Shown here in pieces: positions 1-8,810 of a stretch of DNA of 64,000 bases (positions within the stretch are counted from its first letter, which is position 1; each line of letters opens with the position of its first letter). Below the pieces are notes generated by a model. It saw only the letters and a program-made list of their open reading frames with translations, was not told the origin of the DNA and made no database searches. The position numbers were made by a program, and so were the translations under genes. The stretch spans positions 186,692-250,691 of the forward strand of contig NZ_QSIL01000002.1 of NCBI RefSeq assembly GCF_003469185.1, given 5' to 3'. This stretch comes from Collinsella sp. AM34-10 (GTDB lineage: Bacteria > Actinomycetota > Coriobacteriia > Coriobacteriales > Coriobacteriaceae).

Positions 1-1049
1 ACAAAGAACAGCACCGAGGCGATAGCGAGCTTGGGCTTGGAGCAGGGAAGCTCGCCGACCATGCGGCCGGTTTGGCCGTTCATGGCAAACAGGTAGCTCT
101 TGCCATTCCACGAGGTGGAAAGCATCCACACGGGGAACAGGGCGTAGTTGCTGTCTTCCCAGGTGTAGTCGAGCTGCTTGCTTTCGACTGTGGCATCGTC
201 ATATTCGTCGACGACGGTCTCGCGCAGGGCCGAGATCGTACTTTCTTCCATACGACGCTCGGCGCGCGCTTTGCAGGTCTCGCAATCCTCGTCATAGCGG
301 TTGGCGATGTAGCCGGGCATATAGGCGACCGAGAACGGGCGCAGCGCGTCGTAGTCAAACGGCTCGATGGCATCCATGTGGCCGTCGGGCATCTTGGACG
401 ATCCGTCGACGGGCACGCGCTCAAACGAGATATTGCCCTTACGGTAGGCATCGTAGTGGTCGGTGGTCGTGACGGTGCGGTCGGATTCCTCGGTTACGGT
501 CTCGTTGGTCGCGTCAAAGTACACTTCGCCGTTAACGCGGGCGCCGTAGAGCCAAAACGGTACGTAGACGCCTTGGACCTCGTCGATGTGGTTGCCGGTG
601 ACAAAGCTCTTGGGCAGTAGGAGCTTGCCCTTGTAGTGTTCCTTGAGCGCGGTCATGACATCGTCGCGTCCGAGCTTAAACGGGATCACCAGATCGGGCG
701 AGAAATCTCCCGAGAGCTGGCCGGGTGCCACGGCGGAGTTGCCGCAGTACGGGCAGGTGGTAACGGCGACAGTGCCATCGGACACGAGCTCGGCGCCGCA
801 CGACGAGCAGATGTAGCCGGCGTTTTGGGCCAGCTCCTGCACGGCATCATCGACAGCGGGTTTGGGAGCTGCTGCTGCGGCATCGGCTTTGGCATCGGCC
901 TTGTCCTGGCGCTCGCGATAGAGGGCCTCGACTTCTTCGACTTCAAAACGCGAGTCGCAGTAGTCGCAGACGAGCTTTTGCTCGGCACTGGTAAAGTGAA
1001 GGGGGCCGCCACACGCGGGGCACTGATAGTTGACGCTCTCGAAGGCCAT
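1..1049 (-). CDS. Zinc-ribbon membrane-type protein, 3' end cut by window edge
   Basis: The gene reads leftward and runs off position 1 with no stop. The ATG at 1049-1047 follows a GGAAAGGA ribosome site. The N-terminus has a CPxC...CDYC zinc ribbon (residues about 9-31), then an Ala/Asp-rich linker, then a second ribbon, CSSCG...CPYCG (about 75-100). A long soluble region with a third CxxC (CETC) follows. Just before the edge the chain turns hydrophobic (KLAIASVLFF), the likely start of a membrane segment. This resembles the TFIIB-type zinc-ribbon membrane proteins of Firmicutes and Actinobacteria, whose function is not known to me. It lies 24 bp downstream of another zinc-ribbon gene on the same strand, so the two are probably co-transcribed. 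Confidence 0.75.
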   Translation of the reverse strand, partial: MAFESVNYQCPACGGPLHFTSAEQKLVCDYCDSRFEVEEVEALYRERQDKADAKADAAAAAPKPAVDDAVQELAQNAGYICSSCGAELVSDGTVAVTTCPYCGNSAVAPGQLSGDFSPDLVIPFKLGRDDVMTALKEHYKGKLLLPKSFVTGNHIDEVQGVYVPFWLYGARVNGEVYFDATNETVTEESDRTVTTTDHYDAYRKGNISFERVPVDGSSKMPDGHMDAIEPFDYDALRPFSVAYMPGYIANRYDEDCETCKARAERRMEESTISALRETVVDEYDDATVESKQLDYTWEDSNYALFPVWMLSTSWNGKSYLFAMNGQTGRMVGELPCSKPKLAIASVLFF

Positions 1050-1073
1050 GATCGGTCCTTTCCGTGCCGGGTG

Positions 1074-1811
1074 CTATGCGCCGATAGCGCCGCCGCAGTA
1101 TTCGCAGCGCCCGCTGGCATCGGGAATGGTGGTCGCACCGCAGAAGGGGCAGGTGACTGCGGTCTTGGGGGCCTTGGCGGCCACGACGCTGTCGCGCGTC
1201 TCCTGGCGCAGCTGCACCAGCGCGTCGCGGACCTCGGTTGCCTGGCGCTTGGCCTCGCGGTACTCGATGGAACCGCGCTGGTCGATGGTGGAGTCGTTCA
1301 CGCGCAGGTTGATCTCGGTAAAGTACGGCGTGTTGACGTGGATGGTCAGATTAAAGTCGTAATCCAGGTCGTAGCGCGGCGGGTTGTAGCTCTCGCGCTC
1401 GCCGTCCTTGGTCTCGCGATAGATTTCGGTGCGATGCTCGTCGATATCCATATCGCAGCCGAGTACCTGCGAGAACTCGATGATGTCGGGATTGGCGTCG
1501 CGCCAGCGGCTCTGCGAAGTGATGATCAGCAGGCCCGCGTCTTCGTCGAGCATGATGTTGGTGCGCCCGGCAGAAAGCGTGCGCGTGGGATTGAACGACG
1601 CCAGGCGCTCGGCATTGGCCTCACGGTAGGCGAGCTGCTCGCGGATATCGTCCGCGGTGCTGGAGCGATAGCCGTGAAAGTAGGGGGAGAGCTTGCCGAC
1701 GCACTCTTTGCACAGGTAGCCCTCGTTGATTTTGGTCTTGCCGAGAAGTCCCAGCTCGGTACCGCAGATCGCGCACTCTTTCTTCTCGAACATCTTGTCA
1801 AAGAAGCCCAT
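1074..1811 (-). CDS. DUF4428-type zinc-ribbon protein
   Basis: 245 residues. The N-terminus CAICGTELGLLGK...CKEC (residues about 17-40) matches the DUF4428 treble-clef/zinc-ribbon domain. The C-terminus carries a second ribbon, CPFCG...CEYCGG (about 221-240). The middle is predicted soluble and of mixed alpha/beta type, with no signal peptide or membrane segment. The start at 1811 is supported by GGGAGGCAGCC upstream. The downstream gene on the same strand also encodes zinc ribbons, suggesting a two-gene operon. No enzymatic motif is seen. The role is unknown; binding of zinc or another partner is the only inference. Confidence 0.8.
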   Translation of the reverse strand: MGFFDKMFEKKECAICGTELGLLGKTKINEGYLCKECVGKLSPYFHGYRSSTADDIREQLAYREANAERLASFNPTRTLSAGRTNIMLDEDAGLLIITSQSRWRDANPDIIEFSQVLGCDMDIDEHRTEIYRETKDGERESYNPPRYDLDYDFNLTIHVNTPYFTEINLRVNDSTIDQRGSIEYREAKRQATEVRDALVQLRQETRDSVVAAKAPKTAVTCPFCGATTIPDASGRCEYCGGAIGA

Positions 1812-1933
1812 GGCTGCCTCCCATCAACTGGTAGCGTGTGTCACTTTTGATGATGGGGGAGTGCGCGATCTTTCACGATACCCAGACGGCTCAACGAGTC
1901 TCCACAACTGGGACACATGGCCCATTTTTCCTA

Positions 1934-2007
1934 CTCATTGGGGACGTACTCATTGGGGACGCACTTAAATGAGTGAAACTACTCATTTAAGTGCGTCCCC
2001 AATGAGT
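1934..2007. repeat. Palindromic repeat cluster, ACTCATT-GGGGACGT family
   Basis: A 27-nt unit (1948-1974) is followed after six bases by its exact reverse complement (1981-2007), with a truncated direct copy at 1934-1948. Each unit is itself a small hairpin: ACTCATT pairs with AAATGAGT around a GGGGACG core. Related units occur at 8723-8751, 12929-12959 and 44701-44729. The element fills the gap between the DUF4428 gene and the 3' end of the DUF1593 gene. Confidence 0.85.
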
Positions 2008-2067
2008 GCCCGCTCGCTCGTTTGGCGCCTGGGGGACACTCTTTGTCGAATGTGGGCGTTGCCCTTG

Positions 2068-3579
2068 CTACGCCACGGTCACGGCAACCTGGGCGTAGCG
2101 GGTGCAGGGGCGCTCGGCGCGCGTCTGCACGGTAAGGGTGAGCACGAAGCGGTCACCGGGCTGCGCGTCGGCGGGCACGATGAAAGCGGTGTCCACCGTG
2201 CATTCTTGCCACATCGACAAATCCTGGACGCCTGCATAGCTCGATGGATCTACGGCCACATCCCAATGTGCATCGAAGCCCTTGTCGTCGGGGTCGACGA
2301 TGGTTGCCGCAAGGGCGACGCGCTCGCCGGCTGCGGCGCTGCGGTCGGCCGTGGCCTCGACAACATGTGCCGGATGCGAGCAGATGGCCGGATCATGGGC
2401 GCACCATTGCGCGCGGACGGCAAAGTCTTCCTGATAGGCGCGCAGGTAGGGATTGAGATTGTCGTCTGCGGGCGTGCCGAGGGCGGCAAAACCGGCGGGC
2501 GCGCTCGCATCGGGGTGTCCATCAAGAAACATGCGGCCCAGCAGTGTATCGAAGTCGCGGTCGTCGATGCCGCGCAGGCCAAACGGCAGCAGCGGAATAT
2601 AGGTCATGCTGTCGCCTTCGGCCATAAAGTCGCCGCGCTCAAACTGCACCGCGGGCATACCGTCCAGGCTCCAATCCAGACGGGCATGCTTGCCAAACTG
2701 AAAGCGCTCGGGCTCGTTTTCGTAGACCTTACCATCGCCATAGAACATATAGCGCGCCATGAGGGGGCCGTTGCCCTGCGTGAGATTCTGCTCGGGCCAA
2801 GGAGCCTTAAACAGCGGCAGCGTATCGGGCTGAGCTGTTTTGGCGTCGAAATAGTTGCCATACATATAGGGCGTACGCCAAAAGATGAGCTCGGGAAAGA
2901 GCTTGCGCCCATGGTCGAGCCACGAGTTATCCTGCCCCACACCATCGGCAACGCCCATCACGCGCACCTTCTGATAGACCCGCTGCTGTACGGCGGGCCA
3001 CTCGGGCGTGGCGCGATAGCGCTCGGCAATACTCATGAGGGCGCGAACGATCGTATTCATACCACCCCAGCTGAGCAACCATAACGTACGCGGATCATCA
3101 TCCAGAATCGCCTGCGCAATTACGCGAGACCCCTCAGTTTCCTCAGTCACATCACCCTCAAAGGCAACATTTCCCACAAACGTACGCTCGATCATCTGGG
3201 CAGGCGTGGGAAACGGCGGTTCACCGGCGGCGTCCGCATTTGCCTGCAACTGCGGCCAAGCCTGGGCATATTCATTACTCCAGAGACTCTCAATCCAATG
3301 CTCGGGAAACGGCCGATACTCACGAAGCTCGCCGGCTAGCGGATCGGGCTCATGAGGCACAACAGCCCACTCATAAGAGCGCCGCCCTTTGGTCCGCCAA
3401 TGCGAATTCACCTCGCCGAGCGTATGAACCCCATCCCCAAGAAAGTGATACTGCGAAGCCGTATACACCACAGCCTGAACATCAAGCAAGTTGAGATACA
3501 GAGCCAAATGAACAAGTGAGTTCATATCATCGACTTCCATATCAGTGGTAACAATCACCCGAGTCAACTTCTGGGACAT
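2068..3579 (-). CDS. DUF1593 (Sde182-like) nucleoside-hydrolase-fold protein
   Basis: 503 residues from the ATG at 3579, which has a GGAG ribosome site. An in-frame TTG 24 nt upstream is less likely. The N-terminus RVIVTTDMEVDDMNS has the Asp-rich first strand of the nucleoside-hydrolase fold, and DUF1593 proteins keep this calcium-binding-like TDxExDD pattern. The C-terminal third (from about residue 370) resembles the Ig-like domain usually following DUF1593 (cellulose-binding Sde182-like). No signal peptide is present, so it is probably cytoplasmic. The esterase gene lies upstream on the same strand, which suggests work on imported glycan pieces. The exact substrate cannot be told. Confidence 0.75.
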   Translation of the reverse strand: MSQKLTRVIVTTDMEVDDMNSLVHLALYLNLLDVQAVVYTASQYHFLGDGVHTLGEVNSHWRTKGRRSYEWAVVPHEPDPLAGELREYRPFPEHWIESLWSNEYAQAWPQLQANADAAGEPPFPTPAQMIERTFVGNVAFEGDVTEETEGSRVIAQAILDDDPRTLWLLSWGGMNTIVRALMSIAERYRATPEWPAVQQRVYQKVRVMGVADGVGQDNSWLDHGRKLFPELIFWRTPYMYGNYFDAKTAQPDTLPLFKAPWPEQNLTQGNGPLMARYMFYGDGKVYENEPERFQFGKHARLDWSLDGMPAVQFERGDFMAEGDSMTYIPLLPFGLRGIDDRDFDTLLGRMFLDGHPDASAPAGFAALGTPADDNLNPYLRAYQEDFAVRAQWCAHDPAICSHPAHVVEATADRSAAAGERVALAATIVDPDDKGFDAHWDVAVDPSSYAGVQDLSMWQECTVDTAFIVPADAQPGDRFVLTLTVQTRAERPCTRYAQVAVTVA

Positions 3580-3712
3580 AGGAACAGCTCCAATCAAAAT
3601 CAATTCAGCCAGTTACGCGCAAGGCAAGACAGGACCCATGCCCCCATCGCCACCGACCCGGCGGCCCGCTAGAAGCGGCCGGCCAGGGTCACAGCAACGT
3701 CAACGCAGCGGA

Positions 3713-3825
3713 GACCGGGGTTTAGTCTTGCAAACATTCCGCAGGGGGCATGGGCAGGCGCAGCGCGAAGCGCAAAGCGCCAGCCCATGCATGCCCGAGG
3801 ACGTTTGCGAGACTAAACCCCGGTC
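3713..3825. repeat. 113-nt long hairpin downstream of the esterase gene
   Basis: Arms of 23 nt (3713-3735 and 3803-3825) pair with a single G-U type difference. The inside is itself folded: GGGCATGGGC pairs with GCCCATGCATGCCC around GCGCAGCGCGAAGCGC. It sits 16 bp past the esterase stop and may serve as its terminator, although there is no T-run. The architecture resembles the 47219-47292 hairpin. Confidence 0.7.
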
Positions 3826-3841
3826 CCCGCGATGGGAGGGC

Positions 3842-5179
3842 TTAGCGGTCGACCCTGGCCGACCACTCCCAGCAGCCCACCGGCTCGCCGTCGATGAGTA
3901 CGTTGCCCCCGTCGAAGTCTTGATAACACAGGTCGTTGAATTGGTGGATCCACACGCCGTGGTTGAACGTCTTCTTGGCCGAGCCGTCGGCCTCGCGATA
4001 CACGCCGGTCAGGTCCTCGACATGGCTAAAGTAGGTGAGGTGCACGTTGGCGCCGGCATCGCGCAGGCGCGCCGTGAGCGGCAGCACGGTCTGTTGCGGT
4101 GACACAAGCTCGTCGCCCTTGGAGTGCGTAAACCACAGCGGCGTCTTGGCGAGCGCGGCCACGTCCTCGTCCGTGGCGTTGTACCACGGGGCGCAGCAGG
4201 GAAGGCCCGCGGCGAAAAAATCGGGGTAGTCGGCGCACAGGCGCAGGGTCATAAAGCCGCCGTTGGAAAGGCCGGCGACCACGATGCGGTCGGTGTCGAT
4301 GCGGTCGGCATGCTCGGCGACGAACTCGTCGATAAGCGCCTTGAGCACGGGGGAGTAGGTGCTCTGGTTGGAGTGACCAAGCTGCTCGACGCCGTTGTCC
4401 ATCCAAAACGTGGGCGACTGCGGCACGAGCACCCAGGCGAAGCCGCCAAAGTAGCGCTGGATCTGCGCCTGGCTAATGGCTGTGACGCGGTTGCCGATAT
4501 AGGCACGCGTGGCGCCTTCGCCTTGCGTGGTGCCCTTGCCCTCGCCGGCGCCGTGCAGATACACCACGAGCGGGGCCTTTTGGGGCACAACCGTTGCCTC
4601 GGGCGCAAAGGGGTTGAAGCATGCTGAGTCCTCGGCCTTAAAGCTGGGCTCAAAGAAGCCGTATTCGAGCGCGATGCCGTTGACGGCGGTCTTTTGCGTG
4701 GCGTTGCTCCAGCCTTTGAGCGCGGGACAGATATCGCCACGGCAGGTGTCGAAGACCAGGCCGCAGGTGGGATCGTCGCCGTCGTTGCCGGGAAGAGCTG
4801 TGAGCTGCGTGATGCGCAGCTGGTCATCGAGCATGCGCGAGCCCATGACGCCGCCTTCGATGGTCTTGGTCAGGCGCTGCTCGGCGACCTCGAGCGCCAC
4901 GTGGGTGCCCACAGCGAGCTTGCGCCCGTTCTCGTCACACGGATACGCGCGGAGAACGTCGATGTAGCCCACCGAGGGCGCGGCATGGTCGGCGCCGCGC
5001 TCCTTGCGCATCAGGACCTCGCCCGTGCGCTCGTGACGCTCTACATATATATGGAAGGTGCTTGCGTCGATATCGTTGGCGCGCACGGTGCAGGGCAGGT
5101 CGAGTACGACCTTGCTGATCCAGGGGCCAAAGTCGCCCAAGGTGGTGACGGTTGCGTAGGTACACGATTTGAGTTCCAT
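3842..5179 (-). CDS. Esterase with N-terminal Ig-like domain (alpha/beta hydrolase)
   Basis: 445 residues, starting at the ATG at 5179 behind GGGAGGCAGCTC; the longer open frame reads through non-coding AT-rich DNA. The N-terminal 150 or so residues look like the Ig-like domain of EstA-type esterases. The C-terminal alpha/beta hydrolase has an oxyanion region (VYLHGAGEGKG), the nucleophile elbow GLSNGG, an acidic residue in KGDELVS, and a His in FNHGVW. This matches PHB-depolymerase/feruloyl-esterase-like enzymes. No signal peptide is visible, so it likely acts on imported ester-bearing glycosides. It is divergent from the PTS gene, with palindromic sites between them. The substrate is inferred only from context. 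Confidence 0.78.
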   Translation of the reverse strand: MELKSCTYATVTTLGDFGPWISKVVLDLPCTVRANDIDASTFHIYVERHERTGEVLMRKERGADHAAPSVGYIDVLRAYPCDENGRKLAVGTHVALEVAEQRLTKTIEGGVMGSRMLDDQLRITQLTALPGNDGDDPTCGLVFDTCRGDICPALKGWSNATQKTAVNGIALEYGFFEPSFKAEDSACFNPFAPEATVVPQKAPLVVYLHGAGEGKGTTQGEGATRAYIGNRVTAISQAQIQRYFGGFAWVLVPQSPTFWMDNGVEQLGHSNQSTYSPVLKALIDEFVAEHADRIDTDRIVVAGLSNGGFMTLRLCADYPDFFAAGLPCCAPWYNATDEDVAALAKTPLWFTHSKGDELVSPQQTVLPLTARLRDAGANVHLTYFSHVEDLTGVYREADGSAKKTFNHGVWIHQFNDLCYQDFDGGNVLIDGEPVGCWEWSARVDR

Positions 5180-5229
5180 GAGCTGCCTCCCTTGTGCCGC
5201 CAACACGAAACATAAGCGGCAATACAATA

Positions 5230-5563
5230 TAAACATGTTTAGTTTAATCCAGAATTGCAGAACAAGCAGATAAACTCGGTAAACGGCAAAACTGAACACG
5301 CAATGAACCACTAAACATATGTTTACTAACTTCTAGCAGGGCTTCTGCTGATGAGGTAACAGGTCAGCGAGGTGTTTATCAAAATAAAAGCCCACGTAAA
5401 GAGCTATATATGAATAGATGGCCAAAGAGACCATCTTCTGCCATTTAAATACGCTCACCCCCGATTTCCTACCGTTCACCGGACTTCAGACGGCAAAATT
5501 GCCACAAATGAGGCGCTCCGTGTAAACTAAAGCCTGTAAACGTTCAGTAAACACCTTGTTTAC
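5230..5563. promoter_or_regulatory. Cluster of TAAAC/GTTTA palindromes between esterase and PTS genes
   Basis: Three inverted repeats lie in this divergent gap: TAAACATGTTTA (5230-5241), TAAACATATGTTTA (5312-5325) and GTAAACACCTTGTTTAC (5547-5563), with single half-sites at 5522 and 5536. The shared half-site suggests a common regulator acting on both the esterase and the PTS gene. The regulator is not encoded next door. The rest of the 5180-5669 gap shows no gene. Confidence 0.5.
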
Positions 5564-5669
5564 AAAAGCGTATCCAAGGGTCCGGCAACCGTAAGGGGTT
5601 ATAGTCGCCGGGCCAAAGGCGTGCCTAAGCCCAAGGGGGCTGGCACACGAAGATATGGGGAGGGGTCCC

Positions 5670-7097
5670 ATGGCAGTAGATAACAAGCAGATTGCCACCG
5701 ATGTCCTCGAGCTCGTGGGCGGCGCGGAGAATGTTTCCGTTGCCACCAACTGCATGACGCGCCTGCGTCTGACGCTCAAGGATAACAGCAAGGCCGACGT
5801 GGAGAAGATCAAGAAGGTCAAGGGTGTTCTGGGTTGCCAGTTCGCCGGCAGCCAGCTCCAGGTCATCATTGGCCAGAACGTGCCCAAGGTGCTCGCCGAG
5901 TTCGTCGCCATCTCCGGCGTCAAGCAGGGTGAGGCCGTCAACGAGAACCTCGATGCTCCCAAGGAGAAGTTCGAGCTCAAGAACCTGCCCAACATCATCC
6001 TCGACTATCTGTCCGGCTCCATGACCCAGCTCATCCCACTGCTCATGGCTGGCGGTCTGTTCCGCACCATCGCGGCCGTCCTCGGCCCCACCATGCTCGG
6101 TGTGCTCTCCGATACCGATCCGACCTATACGTTCCTCTACACCACGCTGTACGAGGCCACGTTCACCTTTATCCCCATCTACCTGGGCTATGCCGCCGCT
6201 AAGAAGCTCGGCGCCTCTCCGGTTCTGGGCATGCTCCTCGGCGGCGCTCTCATGGCCCCGTCCGTCGTGAGTGTCGCGACTCAGGAGGGTGGCGGAATCA
6301 TCTCCGTCTACGGCATCCAGATTGCCGCTGCCAACTACCAGCAGTCCGTCCTGCCGATCATTCTCTCGGTGCCCGTCCTGTACTTTGTTGAGAAGTTCTT
6401 TAAGAAGGTCATGCCCGACGTGCTGTCCACGGTCTTCACGCCGTTCTGCACCATGATCGTCACGATCCCCATTGCCTTCATCGTCCTCGCTCCGATCGGC
6501 AACGAGATCGGTACGCTGATCGCCAACGCCCTCTTCGGCCTTGCTGACCTTGGCGGCATCGGCATCCTGATCGTCATGGCCATCCTCGGCGCCTTCTGGC
6601 AGCTCTTCGTGGTCTGCGGCATGCACATGCCCGTCATCCTGCTCGCTCAGGTTCAGATCATCGCTGCCGGCTACGATCCCTTCGTCTTCGTTTCCACCAA
6701 CTGCGCTATGGCCGCCGTCTGGGGCTGCGCCTTCGGTGCCTTCCTCAAGATGAAGAACCCCGACGAGAAGTCTCTCGCCATCGGTTACGTCATCTCCGCC
6801 ATCGCCGGCGGCGTCACCGAGCCCGCGCTCTTCGGTATCCTCATGCGCTTCCGTCGCACTATGCTCGGCATGTTCATCGGCGGTGCCATCGGCGCTGTGT
6901 TCTCCGGCCTCATGGGTGTTACCTACTACCTGGCCGGCGGTGCCTCCAACTTCCTGGTCTTCACCAACTACCTGCAGGGTGGACAGATGAACACCGTCTG
7001 GGCTATCGTCGGTATGGCAATCTCCTTTGTCATCGCAGCAGCCGTCGTCTTTGCCACTGGCTTCTCCAAGGAGGAGCTCGCCGAGATGGAGGCCTAA
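5670..7097 (+). CDS. PTS transporter subunit EIIBC, glucose/beta-glucoside superfamily
   Basis: 475 residues. The start at 5670 is preferred over an in-frame ATG at 5655, which overlaps the ribosome site GGGGAGGGG. The IIB domain occupies residues 1-80, with the phospho-cysteine in NCMTRLRL (Cys28). The IIC domain (about 105-465) has many membrane segments and a GGVTEPALFG loop typical of this superfamily. No IIA domain follows, so a separate IIA is needed; the stand-alone IIA at 20236 is a candidate. The sugar is probably a beta-glucoside or amino sugar, judging by family only. GTAAAC/GTTTAC palindromes lie upstream, and a strong hairpin terminator follows. Confidence 0.9.
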   Translation: MAVDNKQIATDVLELVGGAENVSVATNCMTRLRLTLKDNSKADVEKIKKVKGVLGCQFAGSQLQVIIGQNVPKVLAEFVAISGVKQGEAVNENLDAPKEKFELKNLPNIILDYLSGSMTQLIPLLMAGGLFRTIAAVLGPTMLGVLSDTDPTYTFLYTTLYEATFTFIPIYLGYAAAKKLGASPVLGMLLGGALMAPSVVSVATQEGGGIISVYGIQIAAANYQQSVLPIILSVPVLYFVEKFFKKVMPDVLSTVFTPFCTMIVTIPIAFIVLAPIGNEIGTLIANALFGLADLGGIGILIVMAILGAFWQLFVVCGMHMPVILLAQVQIIAAGYDPFVFVSTNCAMAAVWGCAFGAFLKMKNPDEKSLAIGYVISAIAGGVTEPALFGILMRFRRTMLGMFIGGAIGAVFSGLMGVTYYLAGGASNFLVFTNYLQGGQMNTVWAIVGMAISFVIAAAVVFATGFSKEELAEMEA

Positions 7098-7138
7098 GGC
7101 CAAACCATTCGGTCACATACGACCTTACCTACACGACA

Positions 7139-7172
7139 GGGCCCCGTCAGGCGCAAGCCCGGCGGGGCCCTT
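7139..7172 (+). terminator. Rho-independent terminator after PTS EIIBC
   Basis: GGGCCCCG pairs with CGGGGCCC around a 14-nt loop region and is followed by TTCTT. It lies 42 bp past the stop of the PTS gene. Confidence 0.8.
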
Positions 7173-7307
7173 CTTACAAGGTAGACTGATTGGGGGCGCG
7201 TGGCGCCTACTCGCCGGGGCTTGCTAAGCGCCAGGGGCTTTCGCGCGGGGTTACCGCGAAAGTTTCCGGCGGTTCGCAAATCCTTTATCAAACGAAAGGA
7301 CATGCAG

Positions 7308-8621
7308 ATGAGTTTGGGAAAGCTGACCGTCAACGGTCGCCAGGACGGCTTTTTGTGCGAGGGCAAGCCATTCTTTTGGTTTGCCGATACGTGCTGGAGC
7401 GCGTTTACGAGCATTGCCGAGGCCGATTGGGACTACTATCTGACCCGTCGCGCCGAGCAGGGCATGAACGTGCTGCAGATCAACACGCTGCCGCAGTGGG
7501 ATCGCTGCTGCCCCGATCTGGGCATTTGGCCCTATGCCAGCGAGGACGGCGTGCATTTTGATTGGTCCCGACCCAACCAAGCGTACTGGGATCGTGCCGC
7601 CGCCATGTGTCGCGCTGCCGTCGAGCACGGCATTCGTCCGGCGCTCGTGCTCATGTGGTGCAATTACGTGCCCGGTACCTGGGGTGCCAAGGTCTCTGAG
7701 CGTTGCGGTGCCGAGATTATGCCGCGTGAGGAGGTTCGCGCCCACGTTGCCCGCGTCGTCGAGAACCTGGGCGAGTTCGATCCTGTCTACGTGGTGACGG
7801 GTGATACCGATTTTGCCGGCGACGAGGCGATTGCCTATTACGAGGACGCGCTCGACGAGGTCGTCAAGCGTGCGCCCGAGGCGCTGCGCACCATGCATAT
7901 CAACCGCGGCAATCGCACCATTCCGGCGCAGTATCTGGACCGTCTGGACTTTTATATGTTCCAGCCCGGGCACAACTACGAGGGCCAGCCCGAGGCTTGG
8001 CACTTGCCGCAGGACTTTATCGCCAACTATCCCAAAAAGCCGATGGTCAACTCTGAGCCTTGTTACGAGCAGATGGGTGCGTCGCGCAATGTGTACTGGC
8101 GCTTCACCGCGCAGGATTGCCGCGCGAGCGTATGGTCGTCGATTCTTGCCGGTGCCAGCGCGGGTGTGACCTATGGCGCGCACGGTGTTTGGAACTGGCA
8201 GACTAGCAAGAGCCAGGGCTCGGTGTTGGGCGAGGGCTTCGATATGCCGTTCCGCTGGCAGGAGTGTCTGCAGTTTGCGGGCGTTTGGGACTTTGGCGCG
8301 ATTGAGCACGTGCTTGCCGGCCTGGGCGCTTCGGCTGGCGATGACGCGCTTGCTGTGGTTCCGGCGCAGGAGCTCCTCGACGACGCGCGCGAGGCCATCC
8401 GCGTGGCGCGCGTTGGCGATCGTGTCGTCGCGTACCTGCCGCGCACCACGGCGCTCAAGTTTAAGCTCGACGGCGCGCGTGGCTGGACGGCGACGGTTCT
8501 CGACATGGAAGACAAGCGCATCGCCAAGCTGCCCGTTCGCGACAACGGTGACGGCACCGTGCGCGTGGCTCAGCATCCCTTTGAGCACGACGCCCTGGTG
8601 ATCCTGACCCCTGGGCGCTAA
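7308..8621 (+). CDS. DUF4038 glycoside-hydrolase-like protein (apiosidase-like TIM barrel)
   Basis: 437 residues from the ATG at 7308; GAAAGGA ends 7 nt upstream, whereas the ATG at 7302 is too close. The N-terminus has the GKPFFWFADTCW pattern of DUF4038 proteins. The central TIM-barrel-like region has VLQINTLPQWD, MWCNYVPG, VVTGDTDF and VNSEPCYEQMG; the Glu in NSEPCYE is a plausible catalytic residue. A small C-terminal beta domain follows from about residue 340. No signal peptide is present, so it is cytoplasmic. It follows the PTS gene, so it may process the imported phospho-sugar or glycoside. A 25-nt hairpin (CTTTCGCG with CGCGAAAG, 7237-7261) lies upstream. Activity unproven. Confidence 0.75.
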   Translation: MSLGKLTVNGRQDGFLCEGKPFFWFADTCWSAFTSIAEADWDYYLTRRAEQGMNVLQINTLPQWDRCCPDLGIWPYASEDGVHFDWSRPNQAYWDRAAAMCRAAVEHGIRPALVLMWCNYVPGTWGAKVSERCGAEIMPREEVRAHVARVVENLGEFDPVYVVTGDTDFAGDEAIAYYEDALDEVVKRAPEALRTMHINRGNRTIPAQYLDRLDFYMFQPGHNYEGQPEAWHLPQDFIANYPKKPMVNSEPCYEQMGASRNVYWRFTAQDCRASVWSSILAGASAGVTYGAHGVWNWQTSKSQGSVLGEGFDMPFRWQECLQFAGVWDFGAIEHVLAGLGASAGDDALAVVPAQELLDDAREAIRVARVGDRVVAYLPRTTALKFKLDGARGWTATVLDMEDKRIAKLPVRDNGDGTVRVAQHPFEHDALVILTPGR

Positions 8622-8666
8622 CGGCTCTTCTCCAACATTTACAACCCAGTCCCTTTCATAAGGCTG

Positions 8667-8751
8667 CGACGGAATGGTTCCTGCATGACGGCTTTAAGCT
8701 GTCAAGGGGAGCCATTCCGCCGCACTCATTGGGGACGTACTTAAATGAGTG
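8667..8751. repeat. Nested hairpin plus CACTCATT-GGGGACGT palindrome
   Basis: An outer stem (GCGACGGAATGG with CCATTCCGCCGC, 8667-8723) encloses an inner TGACGGC/GCTGTCA hairpin. It is followed at once by CACTCATT...AATGAGTG (8723-8751), the same family as 1948-2007. The pair lies between the convergent DUF4038 and mgtA genes and may act as terminator for either. Confidence 0.65.
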
Positions 8752-8810
8752 GTTTAACTTGAGACGGGACTTTTTGACCGCCTGATGGGTCGCGCGCCAC
8801 GATTCGGGCG

